A stretch of DNA of 64,000 nt from Closterium sp. Naga37s-1. Taxonomy: Eukaryota; Streptophyta; Zygnematophyceae; Desmidiales; Closteriaceae. Positions 22,801 to 32,347 of this stretch are shown piece by piece. The stretch spans positions 5,001-69,000 of the forward strand of contig CANJKZ010000430.1 in assembly GCA_947471745.1 (NCBI GenBank), read 5' to 3'. Numbering within the stretch: the first letter of the stretch is position 1; every line of letters begins with the position of its first letter. The translations under genes and the position numbers were made by a program. The notes under the pieces were generated by a model. It worked only from the letters and a program-made list of their open reading frames with translations, was not told the DNA's origin and made no database searches.

Positions 22801-25800
22801 CTGTTTGACAGTGGAATGGCAGACAGCACAGAGCTGGTGCATGAAGGTCCGTTATGGCCCTGTTGTGTTGTGTTGTGTTGTGTTGTGTTGTGTTGTGTTG
22901 TGTTGTGTTGTGTTGTGTTGTGTTGTGTTGTGTAGCCTAGCCCTTTTGGCAACATGACAGCCGATTGCTGGCAGCTCCTGGCTGGCTGGCAGCACAGTGG
23001 TGTAAGGGCCCTGTGCCTTCACTTCACAGCCCTCTCCGGCTCATACTCATCCGTTCTCCCGTGCTCCCGTGCTCCCACACCACACGGCCTACGCAATGCG
23101 CGTGCACGTCCGTGCAGCTCTGGGGAGGTCCATGCAGGTCCTAAAGGTCCGGGGAGGTCCATGCAGGTGTGCGCACCCAACTGGTTGGCGGGAGGCTGTC
23201 TGTCGCAGCAACGAGCTCACTCCCACGTTGACTAGCCTGGCCGGCCAGGGTATGCGCCCGCCCAACACCACCGTGTGCCTGTGTGCCGCTAGTGCTCCGC
23301 TCCTTGCCTTGCAATGACACAAACACACACAGACCCTCACTCCCCTCACTCCCCTCACTCCCCTCAATGGCCTCTCAAGAACCCTTCCCCCTCCCGCCCC
23401 CAACCCCTCCACACCCCACCTCCTCCACCCTCTCCCGTCCCGCCTCTCTCCCCTAGCACGTGTCATCCCGCCGCACCTGGTTCTGTGCGAGAAAGTCAGC
23501 CTCTGAGAGGCCGTGGAAGACGTAGATACCGTAGCACGTGTCCCCTCCCTGCACCTGGTACGAGTTCACGGGCGTGCCGGCACCGCCTGGTGGGTGAAGA
23601 GTGGCCCGCAAGGGGGAGAGGATGGGGGAGGGGGAATAGGGAGGACGGGGAGAGGGGTGGAAGACGTAGATGCCGTAGCACGTGTCCCCTCCCTGCACCT
23701 GGTACGAGTTCACGGGCGTGCCGGCACCGCCTGGTGGGCCAGAAAAGCAGCCGCATGGGAGGGCGACGCGAAGAGGATGGTGGGATGACGTGAGGGGGAT
23801 GCGGTGGGGGGGATTGGGGCAGTGGATGGGGCGGGGGTAAGCCGGGAGGGTAGGGTGGAGATTGGGAGATGCTGGAGAGCGGGGAATTTGAAGGTCAGCC
23901 AGAGCGGAGATGCTGTGAGCTGTGCTGCTGTGAGCTGTGCTGCTGTGAGCTGTGCTGCTGTGAGCGCAGCATACTTACGCGCCTAGGAAGATTCTCATCA
24001 CACAGCAAACATCAATCCACCCCACGCACATACAAGTGCCAGGTTTTAGGACTTTTGAGACGTCTCAAAAGGCCACACAACAACTGCGTCCATATCCAAA
24101 TCCCTCCCACTCCTTCGCCCTCCCCTCCAACCTCAACCCTCCTCCCCTTTCCCCTCTCCCTCTCCCCCCCCCCTTGCCCCCTCTCCCCTCTCCCCTCCCC
24201 TTTCCCGCATCCCCCCTCCCCCATATACTACTCGCCCCTCCCCCCTCCCCCTTGGCCCCTTCCCCCTTCCCCTTTCGCCCCACGCACTGGGAGCGCAGGT
24301 GAGGAGGCCAGAGGAGAGGGCACTGGTGCGGTAGTTGGAGGGGCACGCGCACGTGTACGAGCCAGTCCCCGTGTCCACGCACTGCCCCGTGCCGCACGGG
24401 TTGCTCGCAAACGACGCACACACCTTCTCTGCGGGGGGGTTGCCGCACAGGGGCAGGAGAGTGGGGGGGAGGGGATACGAGGGGGAGGGGAGGGTAGGGG
24501 AGGGGAGGGTATACGAGGTTAGGAGATACGATCATGCGACACAGAGGGGAGGGGTGAGTGAGGGTGGAGGGAGGAGAGGAGATGAGAGGAGAGGAGAGGA
24601 GAGGAGAGGAGAGGGGGAGGGGAGGGGAGGGGAGGGGAGGGGAGGGGAGGGGAGGGGAGGGGAGGGGAGGGGAGGGGAGGCGTGCGTCATCCAGGCTGTG
24701 CATGGGCGGCCATGAGAGCTCTCACTGGCGCGGTACCCGCACCGCACGTACAGCTGGCCTTCAAGGCTCTCATGCATTGCTCTGCCTTTTAGGACGCGCA
24801 GACGCAGCTCCATCCATATACAGCTGGCCTTCAAGGCATGGGACGCCCACATGCCCACGGCTGCTGGTGTGGGGGGGGGGGCATGGAGCGGACGCAGAGC
24901 AGACGCATGGATGCGGCTACGCCCACCATAGTGCAGTGCAGTGGTGTGCAGAGAGTGGTGGGGAGGGGAGGGGAGGGCGGGGCGGGGCGGGGCACGCAGG
25001 CAGAGGCTGGAGCAAATCCTGAGCCTGCTCACTCGCCCAGCAATGCCAGAGAGGCTCGGGCAGAGAGAGGCTCGGGCAGAGAGAGGCTCGGGCAGAGAGA
25101 GGCTTGGGCAGAGTGAGGCTCGGGCAGAGAGAGGCTCGGGAAGAGAGAGGCTCGGGCAGAGAGAGGCTTGGGCAGAGTGAGGCTCGGGCAGAGAGAGGCT
25201 CCGGCAGAAGGAGGCTTGGGCAGAGAAAGGCTTGGGCAGGGAGAGGCTTGGGCAGAATGAGGCTCGGGCAGAGAGAGGCTTGGGCAGAGAGAGGCTCGGG
25301 CAGAGAGAGGCTCGGGCAGAGAGAGGCTCGGGCAGAGAGAGGCTCGGGCTGGGCAGAGTGAGGCTCGGGCAGAGAGAGGCTCGGGCAGAAAGAGGCTCGG
25401 GCAGAAAGAGGCTCGGGCAGAAAGAGGCATCCACCCATATTTCAGGAACCTTACATGGCCGCTGCACTGCACCACCCATCCATCATGCACCTTGCACCAA
25501 CCATTGACATGAACACTCAGAGCACAACGAGGGGTTAATTGAACCCACACTCTCGCAATCCCACACCCTCCCAGCACACACACTCCCCCAGTCTCTGCTG
25601 CCCCACACACTCCCCCAGCCACACACACTCCCCCAGCCCCACACCCCCACTCCCCCAGCCACACACCCCCACTCCCCCCCCATCCCGTGCGTACTGAGAA
25701 CGCAGGTCTTGGTGGCGTCGCGGCGTAAGGCGGCGACGAGAGGGTAGTCGCACACGCAGGTGTAGGAGCCCACCATGGTCTGCGTGCACGTGCCCGCCCC

Positions 25801-28800
25801 GCATGGGGACATGGAGCACGGGTCCAAGAGGTCGCTCGCTGCATGGTGGCCAGGGGGGTGCATGCACGGCGAGCATGGGAGGCATGGACGGGAGGGGAGG
25901 AGAGGGGAGGGGAGGAGAGGGGAGGGGAGGAGAGGGGAGGGGAGGAGAGGGGAGGGGAGGGGAAGCGATAGGAGGGGAGGGGAGGGGAGAAAAGGGAACA
26001 GAGGGGGGGGAAGGGGAGGGGACGGGAGATTGAATGGGTGAACATGGCAAGGGTTCATGTGGCGTTAGCCACGTTTCGAGACGTTTCGATTCGATACCAT
26101 ACACCTTACACCAAACAGCAGACACCATACATCATCCATTATACACCATACATCATTCACCATACACCGTACAGCATATAGCATACAGCATACAGCACAC
26201 ACCACCATACACCATCCGTAATTTACCATACAGCATACAGCATACAGCATACAGCATACACCATCCGTAATGTACCATACAGCATACAGCATACCACACA
26301 CCACACAACATGCACCATGCACCATGCACCATGCACCATGCACCATGCACCACCCACCACCACACCCCCCACCCCCCAGCACGCACTATGCAGCACAGGG
26401 TACAGCCCTCGCTGGTACGTCATCCCACAGATCCCCGCGGCAGCCGCCGTCATGGAGATGAGCATGTAGCCGTTCATGCCCCACGTGGTGCCCCAGCTGT
26501 TGCGGATGATGAAGTAGTTCTCGTTGGACGACGCGCCTCCGAACGCGTACCCCGTCACCAGCACCACGTGGTCCAGCACCGGGGCGGACGGATCGAAGCA
26601 TGCCTCGTTGTCGTACACGCTGCCCGAGTCCTGAGGGGAAACGGAAGCGGAAACGGGAACGGGAACGGGAACGGCAACGGCAACGGCAACGGCAACGGAA
26701 ACGGAAATAGAAAGTTGCAGCCAGCCCAGGAAGTTGCAGCAATTTCCCCTTCCCCCTCCCCCCCTCCCCCCTCCCCCCTCCCCCCCTCCCCCCTCCCCCT
26801 CCCCCCTCCCCCTCCCCCCTCCCCCCTCCCCCTCCCCCCCTCCCCTCCCCCCCCTCCCCCCTCCCCTCCCCCCTCCCCTCCCCCCCCCCCTCCCCCCTCC
26901 CCCCTTCCCCCTTCCCCCTTCCCCCTTCCCAGCACACCCATGAGTGCGGGCGGGACTCACATCGTAGGCCTGAAAGTCCTGCATGGACGCGTAGATGCTC
27001 ACCACCACTGGCTGCTTCATCAAACAACTCCTGTCAAGACATCTTAAACCCTTGTCAAGACCACTGTCTGTCCTTCCCCCTTCCCAAGCCACTCATCCAC
27101 GTCCCCAGCCACTCACATCGTAGGCCTGAAAGTCCTGCATGGACGCGTAGATGCTCACCACCACTGGCTGCTTCATCAGCACGCGCATCAGCCCCACCGC
27201 TCCCGCCAGCGGTACCTGCGGGACGGGCGGGCACGGGGGAAAGGGGGAACGGGGAAGGGGACAAGGGGAAGCAGGAAAGGTGGAAAGGGGAAAAGGGAAA
27301 AGGGAAAAGGGGAACGGGGTGGCTTGCTCGCAACGAGCAGGTTGCAGCATGCCCATAATGGCTTGCGGATTAGAGAGAAGCAAGCGAGGGGAGGAGAGGG
27401 GAGGGGCGGGGAGGGAAGGGGAGGGGAGGGGAGGAGAGGGGGCGTTACCTGCTCGAACATGTTGATTGACACTGATTGCCCCGAGACAAAGCCCAGAGGG
27501 GACACGGACGCCGCAGAGGCGGAAGAGGAGGAGGACGAGGCGGAGAGGGAAGAGGCGGAGGAGGAGGATGATGGGGACGATGGGGATGAGGAGGAGTGGG
27601 AGGAAGAGGAAGAGAGGCTGCTGAGTTGCTGAGGGCGTGCGTGTCCGTACGGTGCTGTTACTTGCTGTGGGAGAATGGCAGGGCGGGAATGAGAAGGAGC
27701 CATGGCAGCAGCACAAGAGGCAGAAGCAAGCAAGCAGGGCATGGTGGTGGTGAATTGAATCGTGTGATATAGGAAGTCGGGGTGAGTGAGTGCCATATCA
27801 TATGATGTCAACGAGTACAGCTGCATGTGAGCAGTACGATCGAGAGAATAGATTGACGAGAACAGTTCAATCAGAACCGTTTGATGAGCTTCTTACTCAC
27901 TTCACACGATATGGCTTCCTGCAATGCAATGCAACCCACTGCACCGCGCTCAACCCCTCTCAGCAACTCTGAACCTTCAGGCCTTCCAAAACCCTCAAGC
28001 AAGCAGACCGGCAGGCGGAATAGAAGCAGCAAGCGGAGCAGCACACGACTTACCAGGCACTCGCCCTTGTCTTCTCTGCAGTGCAGGGATTACACTCCAT
28101 CCACTCCACTCCACAGTCACGTTCCTCTTGTGAGACGCCTCTATTGTAATCTGAGGCGCATCAAAAGGCAGCAGGCGACTCACCAGGCAGGCGACTCACC
28201 AGGCAGGCGACTCACCCGGCAGGCGACTCACCCGGCAGGCGACTCACCAGGCAGGCGACTCACCCGGCAGGCGACTCACCCGGCAGGCGACTCACCCGGC
28301 AGGCGACTCACCCGGCAGGCGACTCACCAGGCAGGCGACTCACGAGGCAGGCGACTCACCAGGCACTCGCCCTTCTTGGCTCGGTACGGGTACACCTCGT
28401 CCACAGTCACGTTCCTCTGCGTCCACATCTGCAGCGCGTCCTGGGGGTATCCCCCCCGGCACCCGCCCACCGAGCAGTCCAGCACCTGCTGCACTGACAG
28501 ACTGGTCTTTGTGGTGAAATACCCTGAGAAGAGGCGAAACGCGCCCTGCACCGCCGCTTCCACCGCAAACGCCCAGCACGAGGCTGGTGTGGTGGGGAGG
28601 GAGACGGGAGGTGGCTTATGAGTCAGCTCAAAAGTCGCTGCACTGCCAGCATGGTCTTTGTGGGAAGATATCCCGTAAACAGACGGAACGAGCCCTGCAC
28701 TGCTGCTTCCACCGCAAACGCCCAGCACGAGGTTGGTGTGGTGGGAAGGGAGACGGGAGAGTGGGATGGTGCAGGGGGGGAGGGAGGGAGAGGGGAAAGG

Positions 28801-31800
28801 TGGTCTGGAGGTGGAGATGGGTTGGGAAGGGTGAAAGGCGTGAGGGGCCGGTGGAGTGGTGACCAAAAAAAGCATACCTGCAAACCAACTGACAGAGAGG
28901 GAGACCGTCTGTTTCCGCGTGTGTGCGAACGGGAGTGAGAAAGAGAGGCTACAGACACAAACACACCCACTCACCGCACAGGCCCTGTTCGCCTGAGAGT
29001 TGGTGAGGCTCTCAGAGAGTGGTCAACAGCGGCCTCCAACTCCAAGGACGATAAGCAGTCACGCGCGCGCACCCGTGGTAGGGTCGGGTCGAACGTGTGC
29101 GTGCGTGCGTGTGAATGGGAGTGAGAAAGAGACGCGACAGACATTCACTCACTCACCGCACATGCCCTGGTCGCCCGGGTCGCTGAGAATCTCCGAGTGG
29201 TCAACAGCAGCTTCCAAGGACCCAAAGTAGTCGGGCGCTCCCGTGGTGGGGTCGAACGTGACTCCCGCGGTGACGAACGGTGATACCGGGTTGAAGTCCG
29301 CGTGCTGCTCCTCCAGCACCTCCGCCTTGGGCGGGCTCAGCCCCAGGCGCGGATCTATTGCTGCTTGTAAGGGGTGCACGGGTGGAGTTGGGGAGGAAAG
29401 GGGAGAGGAGAGGGGAGGAAAGGGGAGAGGGGGGGGGAGGAGTGGGGGGGAGGGGAGAAGAGGGGGGGGAATTGGAGAGGAGGAGCAGGGAAGGAAGAGG
29501 AGGGAGGGGAGGGGAGAGGAGGGGATGGGAGGGAAGGGGAGTGAAGAGGAGGGAGGGACGGGAGGGGAGGGAGAATACATTCACGGCTCTCCACTAACTG
29601 TAAGTACCGCAGCAGCGTTGAAGTGAAAGCAAGGCATGGCGTTTGAGACACCCCATCCCATCCCACAAGGGTGCCAGCCAGCCACACTGCCGCCCCGCCT
29701 GCCCCACTGCACGCTTACGGTCCCTCCCCACCCACCTACCCCACGTAGATTAGCCCAGAGCAGAGCGACGGGTGCTGTGGTATGCATGCGGCACTCACGA
29801 GGAGGACTCAGGGGCCGCTCTTGCACTTGCGGCGCCCCATGACCTGGTTGTTGTTGAGTCGACTCAACAACATGCGGCACTCACGAGGAGGACTCGGGGG
29901 GCGCTTGTTCTTGCGCTTGCGGCGCCCCATGACCTGGTTGATCCACGCTACCACTTTCTCCAGCAGCGGCGGCGCTGCTGCGCTCCCAGCCCCTGCGCTC
30001 GCCTTGCTGCTCTGCACCTGCACCTGCGCCGCTCCTCCTGCTCCCTCCCCTGCCCCCACTGTCGCTGTCGCTGCTGCTCCTGTTGCTGGTTTCTGTGTGG
30101 CTGGCTTATGGCTGGGGGAGGAGGAGGAGGGAGGGCAGGAGGAGGGGGAGGTGGAGCAGGATGAGGAGGGGGGAGAGGGGGAGGAGGAGGAGGAAGAGGG
30201 GGAGGAGGAGGAGGAGGAAAAAGGTTTCTTTTTGGAGGGTGAGGATGGGGAGTTAGGAGGTGGTCGCAGTGCAGTGGCGTGCAGAGCAGAGCCTCGCACT
30301 TTGACAGGCTGCTTGGCGGTGGGCGCGTGGCGTGTTGCAGGCTGCTTCAGATGTGCACTGGCCTTCTGACACTCTTGAGTACATTCACAGGGCGGAGGGC
30401 AGAGGCACGTGAGGAGGGTGAGTGAGCGAGATCAAGGAGGAAAAGGAGGAGCAGGAGGAGGAGGAGGAGGAGGAGGAGGAGGAGGAGGAGGAGGAGGAGG
30501 AGGAGGAGGAGGAGGAGGAGGAGGAGGAGGAGGAGGGAGAGGGGGGGGGGGGAGGAGTTGGCGTAAAAGGAACGGGCCAACGGGTCAGCACGAGAGTGGC
30601 ATGTGCAAAGAGCGAGAAACAAGGGACGTGGCAAGCGGAGGTTGGGCAACACGGTCCTGGTCCAGAGACGAGAGCTACTGTTTCCAACCTTTCATAAAAG
30701 CAGCTCTGCTTGCTTGCTTCTCGTACTCAGCTCAGTCTGACTGAGAGATGAGTATCTGCTTGCATCGGACCTGCCTCACTGCCTCACTGCCTCACTGCCT
30801 CACTGCCTCACTGCCTCACTGCCTCACTGCCTCACTGCCTCACTGCCTCACTGCCTCATTGCCTCATTGCCTCACTGCCTCATTGCCTCATTGCCTCATT
30901 GCCTCACTGCCCTGACCCGCCGCTGAGTCCAATACACATACTTTCTCCGGTGCATTTTCCGCGAGAGTCGGAGCCACCCGCAGCGCCAGCACCGTCCGGC
31001 ACGCGAGGGGGTGGTCTGCCAGAGGCCTTGCGGGTGCCGTGGGAATGCTGCTGCGCGCTGGGAGCAGCCTTCTCCTCGCTCGGTCTACCCGAATGCCCGG
31101 CTTTCGTGCTGCTCGTGCTCGCTGGCGTAACTGGGAGTGGCGGGTCTGGGTGCGACGGGGAGACGGGGAGGAGACGGGGAGGAGACGGGGAGGAGACGGG
31201 GAGGAGACGGGGAGGAGACGGGGAGGAGTAAGCGGTGGAGACGGGGAGGAGACGGGGAGGAGTAAGCGGTGGAGACGGGGAGGAGAAGAGGAGGAGGGTT
31301 GGAGAGAAAAGGGTGGATGGTGGGACTCCTCGGAGGAGCACGTGGAAGGTGATGTGGAGTCCAAGGCGTGCGGATGCTGAGGTGAGGTGCATATAGGACG
31401 AGAGCGAAACAGTGCGCAGATAGAGACGCGAAGGCCGCAAATTAAAGGGCACTTGAGAGGAGGCGGAGGGGAGTGTGTGTACGCGAGGAGTGAGGAAGGG
31501 CTGGGGAGAGGGACGGAAAGAGGGTGGGTGGATGGTTGCGGGGAAAAGAGGATGGGAAGGAGGAAGGTGAGGGAATGGGGGAAAGGGAGGAAGAGAGTGG
31601 GGGGTGAGAGGGAGCACTAACCAGGCGGTGACTCGTCATTGGACGTCGCAGTCACGACAGTTAAGAGCGGGGAGGGGAGCAGCTGCAGGGTGAGAAGCAG
31701 CAGCAGCGGCGGCAGCAGCAGCGGCGTACGCCGTCGCGCGGCAGGAAGGCGGCGCGGGTTGGCGGGTGCGACACAACGTCGCGGAGGAGATTCTAGCTTC

Positions 31801-31964
31801 GGGAGGTAACGGAAACGCGGCGCACCCACGCGGCCGCCCTCCCCTGCTCCTGCGCCCGCCGCATGCGGAGCGCCGCGCGGGGGACGACTAGCTGGCGGAG
31901 CCGCGCGAAGTAGGTCACAGCGCGCGGCCCGGGGGGTACTAGTACTTGGGACGCAGCGAGGCAT
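19894..31964 (-). CDS. Papain-family (C1A) cysteine protease with two EGF-like and four LysM domains
   Basis: Fifteen exons: 31964-31622, 31130-30942, 30373-29885, 29360-29157, 28583-28360, 27664-27449, 27215-27117, 26630-26387, 25838-25695, 24428-24288, 23586-23477, 22376-22284, 21515-21408, 20896-20708 and 20115-19894. All junctions are GT-AG and every phase matches, giving 1,004 residues. An Arg-rich N-terminus precedes a Leu-rich hydrophobic segment (81-104), read as signal or signal anchor. A Ser/Pro/Lys-rich region to about 340 follows. Papain core: oxyanion Q405 (DQGMC), nucleophile C411 (SCWAF), H609 (LDHVVLVTGY), N632 (RNSWG). A Ser-rich insert (exon 6) sits inside the catalytic domain. 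EGF-1 cysteines are 677/682/687/697/699/715 and EGF-2 cysteines 721/729/734/744/746/762. LysM modules lie at about 773-814, 829-870, 886-933 and 957-1002. LysM binds GlcNAc-containing glycans, so a secreted or surface protease tethered to chitin- or peptidoglycan-like polymers is inferred. Exon 4 may begin three bases earlier (tandem AG acceptor). Confidence 0.9.
20217..20640. repeat. CA-rich microsatellite tracts in intron 14 of the protease gene
   Basis: Impure (CA)n and CACACG tracts occupy 20217-20400 and 20524-20640, on either side of a partial exon 14 copy. Similar tracts recur at 21195-21300 and 21350-21400 in intron 13. They produce His/Thr-rich spurious frames. Confidence 0.75.
20411..20482 (-). 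repeat. Intronic copy of the 3' part of protease exon 14
   Basis: This 72-bp stretch matches 20701-20773, the end of exon 14 coding YRFNPGLLCDNINGLAG, with about three base differences. It keeps the GAG/GTGTGT splice donor. Upstream sequence diverges abruptly, so there is no matching acceptor. The copy lies in the intron directly after the parent exon. Confidence 0.8.
20996..21143 (-). repeat. Two tandem copies of the 5' part of protease exon 14, joined by a palindrome
   Basis: Segments 20996-21060 and 21073-21143 both repeat the exon 14 acceptor region found at 20865-20935 (acceptor AG, then a frame reading CAQWSDFE against CVEWSDFE). They are about 95% alike to each other and more diverged from the parent. 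A 20-bp perfect palindrome (21061-21080) separates them. The acceptor sites are still intact, so alternative use as exons is possible. Confidence 0.8.
21061..21080. repeat. 20-bp perfect palindrome CTTTTGAGTCGACTCAAAAG
   Basis: The sequence is its own reverse complement. It sits exactly between two direct copies of a partial exon in intron 13 of the protease gene. It belongs to the recurring TTTGAG-half-site palindrome set described in the findings. Confidence 0.95.
21736..21972. mobile_element. MITE-like element with about 43-bp terminal inverted repeats
   Basis: The left end begins GGTCGTATCCCTGGCAAGTG and the right end is its near-perfect reverse complement ending CTAGCCAGGGATACGACC. About 40 of 43 bases match in the arms. 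TAA flanks both ends (21733-21735 and 21973-21975), fitting the 3-bp TWA target duplication of PIF/Harbinger-type elements. The interior contains further small palindromes (around GGTGTCA, GAGCCGCG and AGGAGGACTAGTCCTCC) and no coding capacity. The element lies inside intron 12 of the protease gene. Confidence 0.8.
22089..22190. repeat. Tandem 11-bp repeat (CTCTCACACTA)n
   Basis: About five regular copies, then degenerate CTCCCTCACCA units, in intron 12 of the protease gene. Confidence 0.85.
22861..22932. repeat. Pentanucleotide microsatellite (TGTTG)n
   Basis: About fourteen uninterrupted TGTTG units in intron 11 of the protease gene. Confidence 0.95.
23657..23730 (-). repeat. Intronic copy of the 5' part of protease exon 11 (LysM-1)
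   Basis: Positions 23654-23740 repeat 23510-23596 almost base for base (one difference in the LysM coding part, NSYQVQGGDTCYGIYVFH), including the acceptor AG. The copy stops at VFH and runs into unrelated sequence with no clear donor. I therefore use the copy at 23586-23477 as the real exon because it continues to GLSEADFLAQNQ and a GTGCGG donor. Confidence 0.85.
23910..23965. repeat. 15-bp tandem repeat TGTGAGCTGTGCTGC
   Basis: About three and a half copies in intron 10 of the protease gene. Confidence 0.85.
24052..24071. repeat. 20-bp perfect palindrome CTTTTGAGACGTCTCAAAAG
   Basis: Perfect dyad in intron 10 of the protease gene, sharing the CTTTTGAG half-site with the palindrome at 21061. 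No duplicated segment flanks it. Confidence 0.95.
24558..24680. repeat. G/A-rich simple repeats (GAGGA)n and (GGGGA)n
   Basis: Purine-rich tandem units in intron 9 of the protease gene. Similar tracts lie at 25880-26030 (intron 8) and 27370-27440 (intron 6). Confidence 0.9.
25048..25425. repeat. 16-bp minisatellite (GGCTCGGGCAGAGAGA)n
   Basis: Roughly 23 copies with few substitutions and one shortened unit near 25345, in intron 9 of the protease gene. Because 16 is not divisible by 3, it stays open in all frames and creates long spurious ORFs of RERLGQ or LPEPLSARAS type. Confidence 0.95.
26086..26345. repeat. Degenerate CATACA/CACCAT repeat tract
   Basis: Imperfect tandem CATACAGCATACAG and CACCATGCAC units in intron 8 of the protease gene. 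Confidence 0.85.
26640..26935. repeat. GGAACG hexanucleotide and C-rich (CCCCCTC)n tracts
   Basis: GGAACGGGAACGGCAACG units at 26640-26705, then nearly pure CCCCCTCCCC at 26740-26935. Both are in intron 7 of the protease gene. Confidence 0.9.
26955..27022 (-). repeat. Intronic identical copy of the 3' part of protease exon 7
   Basis: These 68 bp are identical to 27111-27178, which codes LMKQPVVVSIYASMQDFQAYD plus the GTGAGT donor. The copy lies in the following intron and has lost the upstream acceptor. Identity implies very recent duplication, gene conversion or assembly duplication. Confidence 0.9.
28050..28150 (-). repeat. Diverged copy of the 3' end of protease exon 5
   Basis: The TCACCAGGCACTCGCCCTT start and the CCACAGTCACGTTCCTCT end match 28354-28420, with a scrambled middle. 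It lies downstream (minus strand) of the splice-donor minisatellite. Confidence 0.65.
28171..28360 (-). repeat. 16-bp minisatellite made from the exon 5 splice donor
   Basis: About twelve copies of GGCGACTCACCMGGCA. On the gene strand each unit contains GGTGAGTCGCC, the same sequence as the genuine exon 5 donor at 28360 (CCTG/GTGAGTCGCC). The gene therefore presents a ladder of equivalent 5' splice sites spaced 16 bp apart. Confidence 0.9.
28640..28760 (-). repeat. Intronic copy of the 5' part of protease exon 5, including the catalytic Cys
   Basis: About 85-90% identical to 28491-28610. It codes SCWAFAVEAAVQGSFRLFTGY with its own acceptor AG, then loses the frame. It is separated from the parent exon by an imperfect palindrome at 28616-28635. 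It is an upstream pseudo-exon in intron 4, or could be a mutually exclusive exon if a donor is used. Confidence 0.8.
28967..29100 (-). repeat. Decayed intronic copy of protease exon 4 with its donor
   Basis: It matches 29145-29270 at roughly 75-80%, including GGGAGTGAGAAAGAGA flank, the TCACCGCACA donor context and GTGGTCAACAGC. Frameshifts destroy the coding frame. It lies in the intron after the parent exon. Confidence 0.75.
29785..29848 (-). repeat. Intronic copy of the 3' end of protease exon 3
   Basis: Repeats 29871-29942 (coding NQVMGRRKRKNKRPPSPP with a GTGAGT donor) with a small deletion and few changes. A 24-bp perfect palindrome at 29849-29872 lies between copy and parent. Confidence 0.85.
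29849..29872. repeat. 24-bp perfect palindrome centred on GAGTCGACTC
   Basis: Arms TGTTGTTGAGTC and GACTCAACAACA are exact reverse complements. It sits precisely at the junction between the two copies of the exon 3 end. Confidence 0.95.
30440..30536. repeat. Trinucleotide microsatellite (GGA)n
   Basis: About thirty GGA units in intron 2 of the protease gene. They read as poly-Leu, poly-Ser or poly-Glu in spurious frames. Confidence 0.95.
30771..30908. repeat. Octanucleotide repeat (TGCCTCAC)n
   Basis: About seventeen copies, some ending in ATT instead of ACT, in intron 2 of the protease gene. An imperfect palindrome at 30724-30754 lies just beside it. Confidence 0.95.
31156..31285. repeat. 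11-bp repeat (GGGGAGGAGAC)n
   Basis: About nine copies interrupted by GGAGTAAGCGGTGGAG units, in intron 1 of the protease gene, just upstream (minus strand) of the exon 2 acceptor. Confidence 0.9.
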
Positions 31965-32347
31965 GGCGGTGGAGCGCGCGGACTCCGCGGAGGGGACACA
32001 GCAGGGGGAGCGGCGGCCGAGGCGGTGGCCCCGACGATGAAGAGGCGGCGTCACCTGCGCTCAACCTAGACTCGGAGTCGCTTCAGCAACACGGCGCTGG
32101 TTCATCCGCTAATTCTCCGCGGGCTGGGGAAAACGAGTCGAGAGACGAAGAGGCGAGAAGAGAGTGGAAAGAGAAACTATTTTCGGACTCTGAGTGCCTC
32201 ACAACCTGCACTGCCCGCGCTTACGTCTTTTGAGGCGCCTAGTAAAAAATCGCTGTACGCGGGCCCGTACCGAAGTCTCCGCGGGAAAGAAAGAGCTTGT
32301 TTCTAAGAACGAGCAGAAGATCAAACTGGATACTAACCAAGTTTGGA

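Noticed and set aside
24532..25479. Long minus-strand open frame rich in LPEPLSARAS repeats
   Set aside because: It is created by the 16-bp minisatellite at 25048-25425 and a GA-rich tract, both intronic to the protease gene; the repeats are open in all frames.
28171..28360. Possible CRISPR-like array
   Set aside because: Units are directly adjacent 16-bp tandem copies with no unique spacers, in a eukaryotic intron; it is a minisatellite.
30347..30687. Poly-Leu, poly-Ser and poly-Glu frames
   Set aside because: Translations of a (GGA)n microsatellite in intron 2 of the protease gene.
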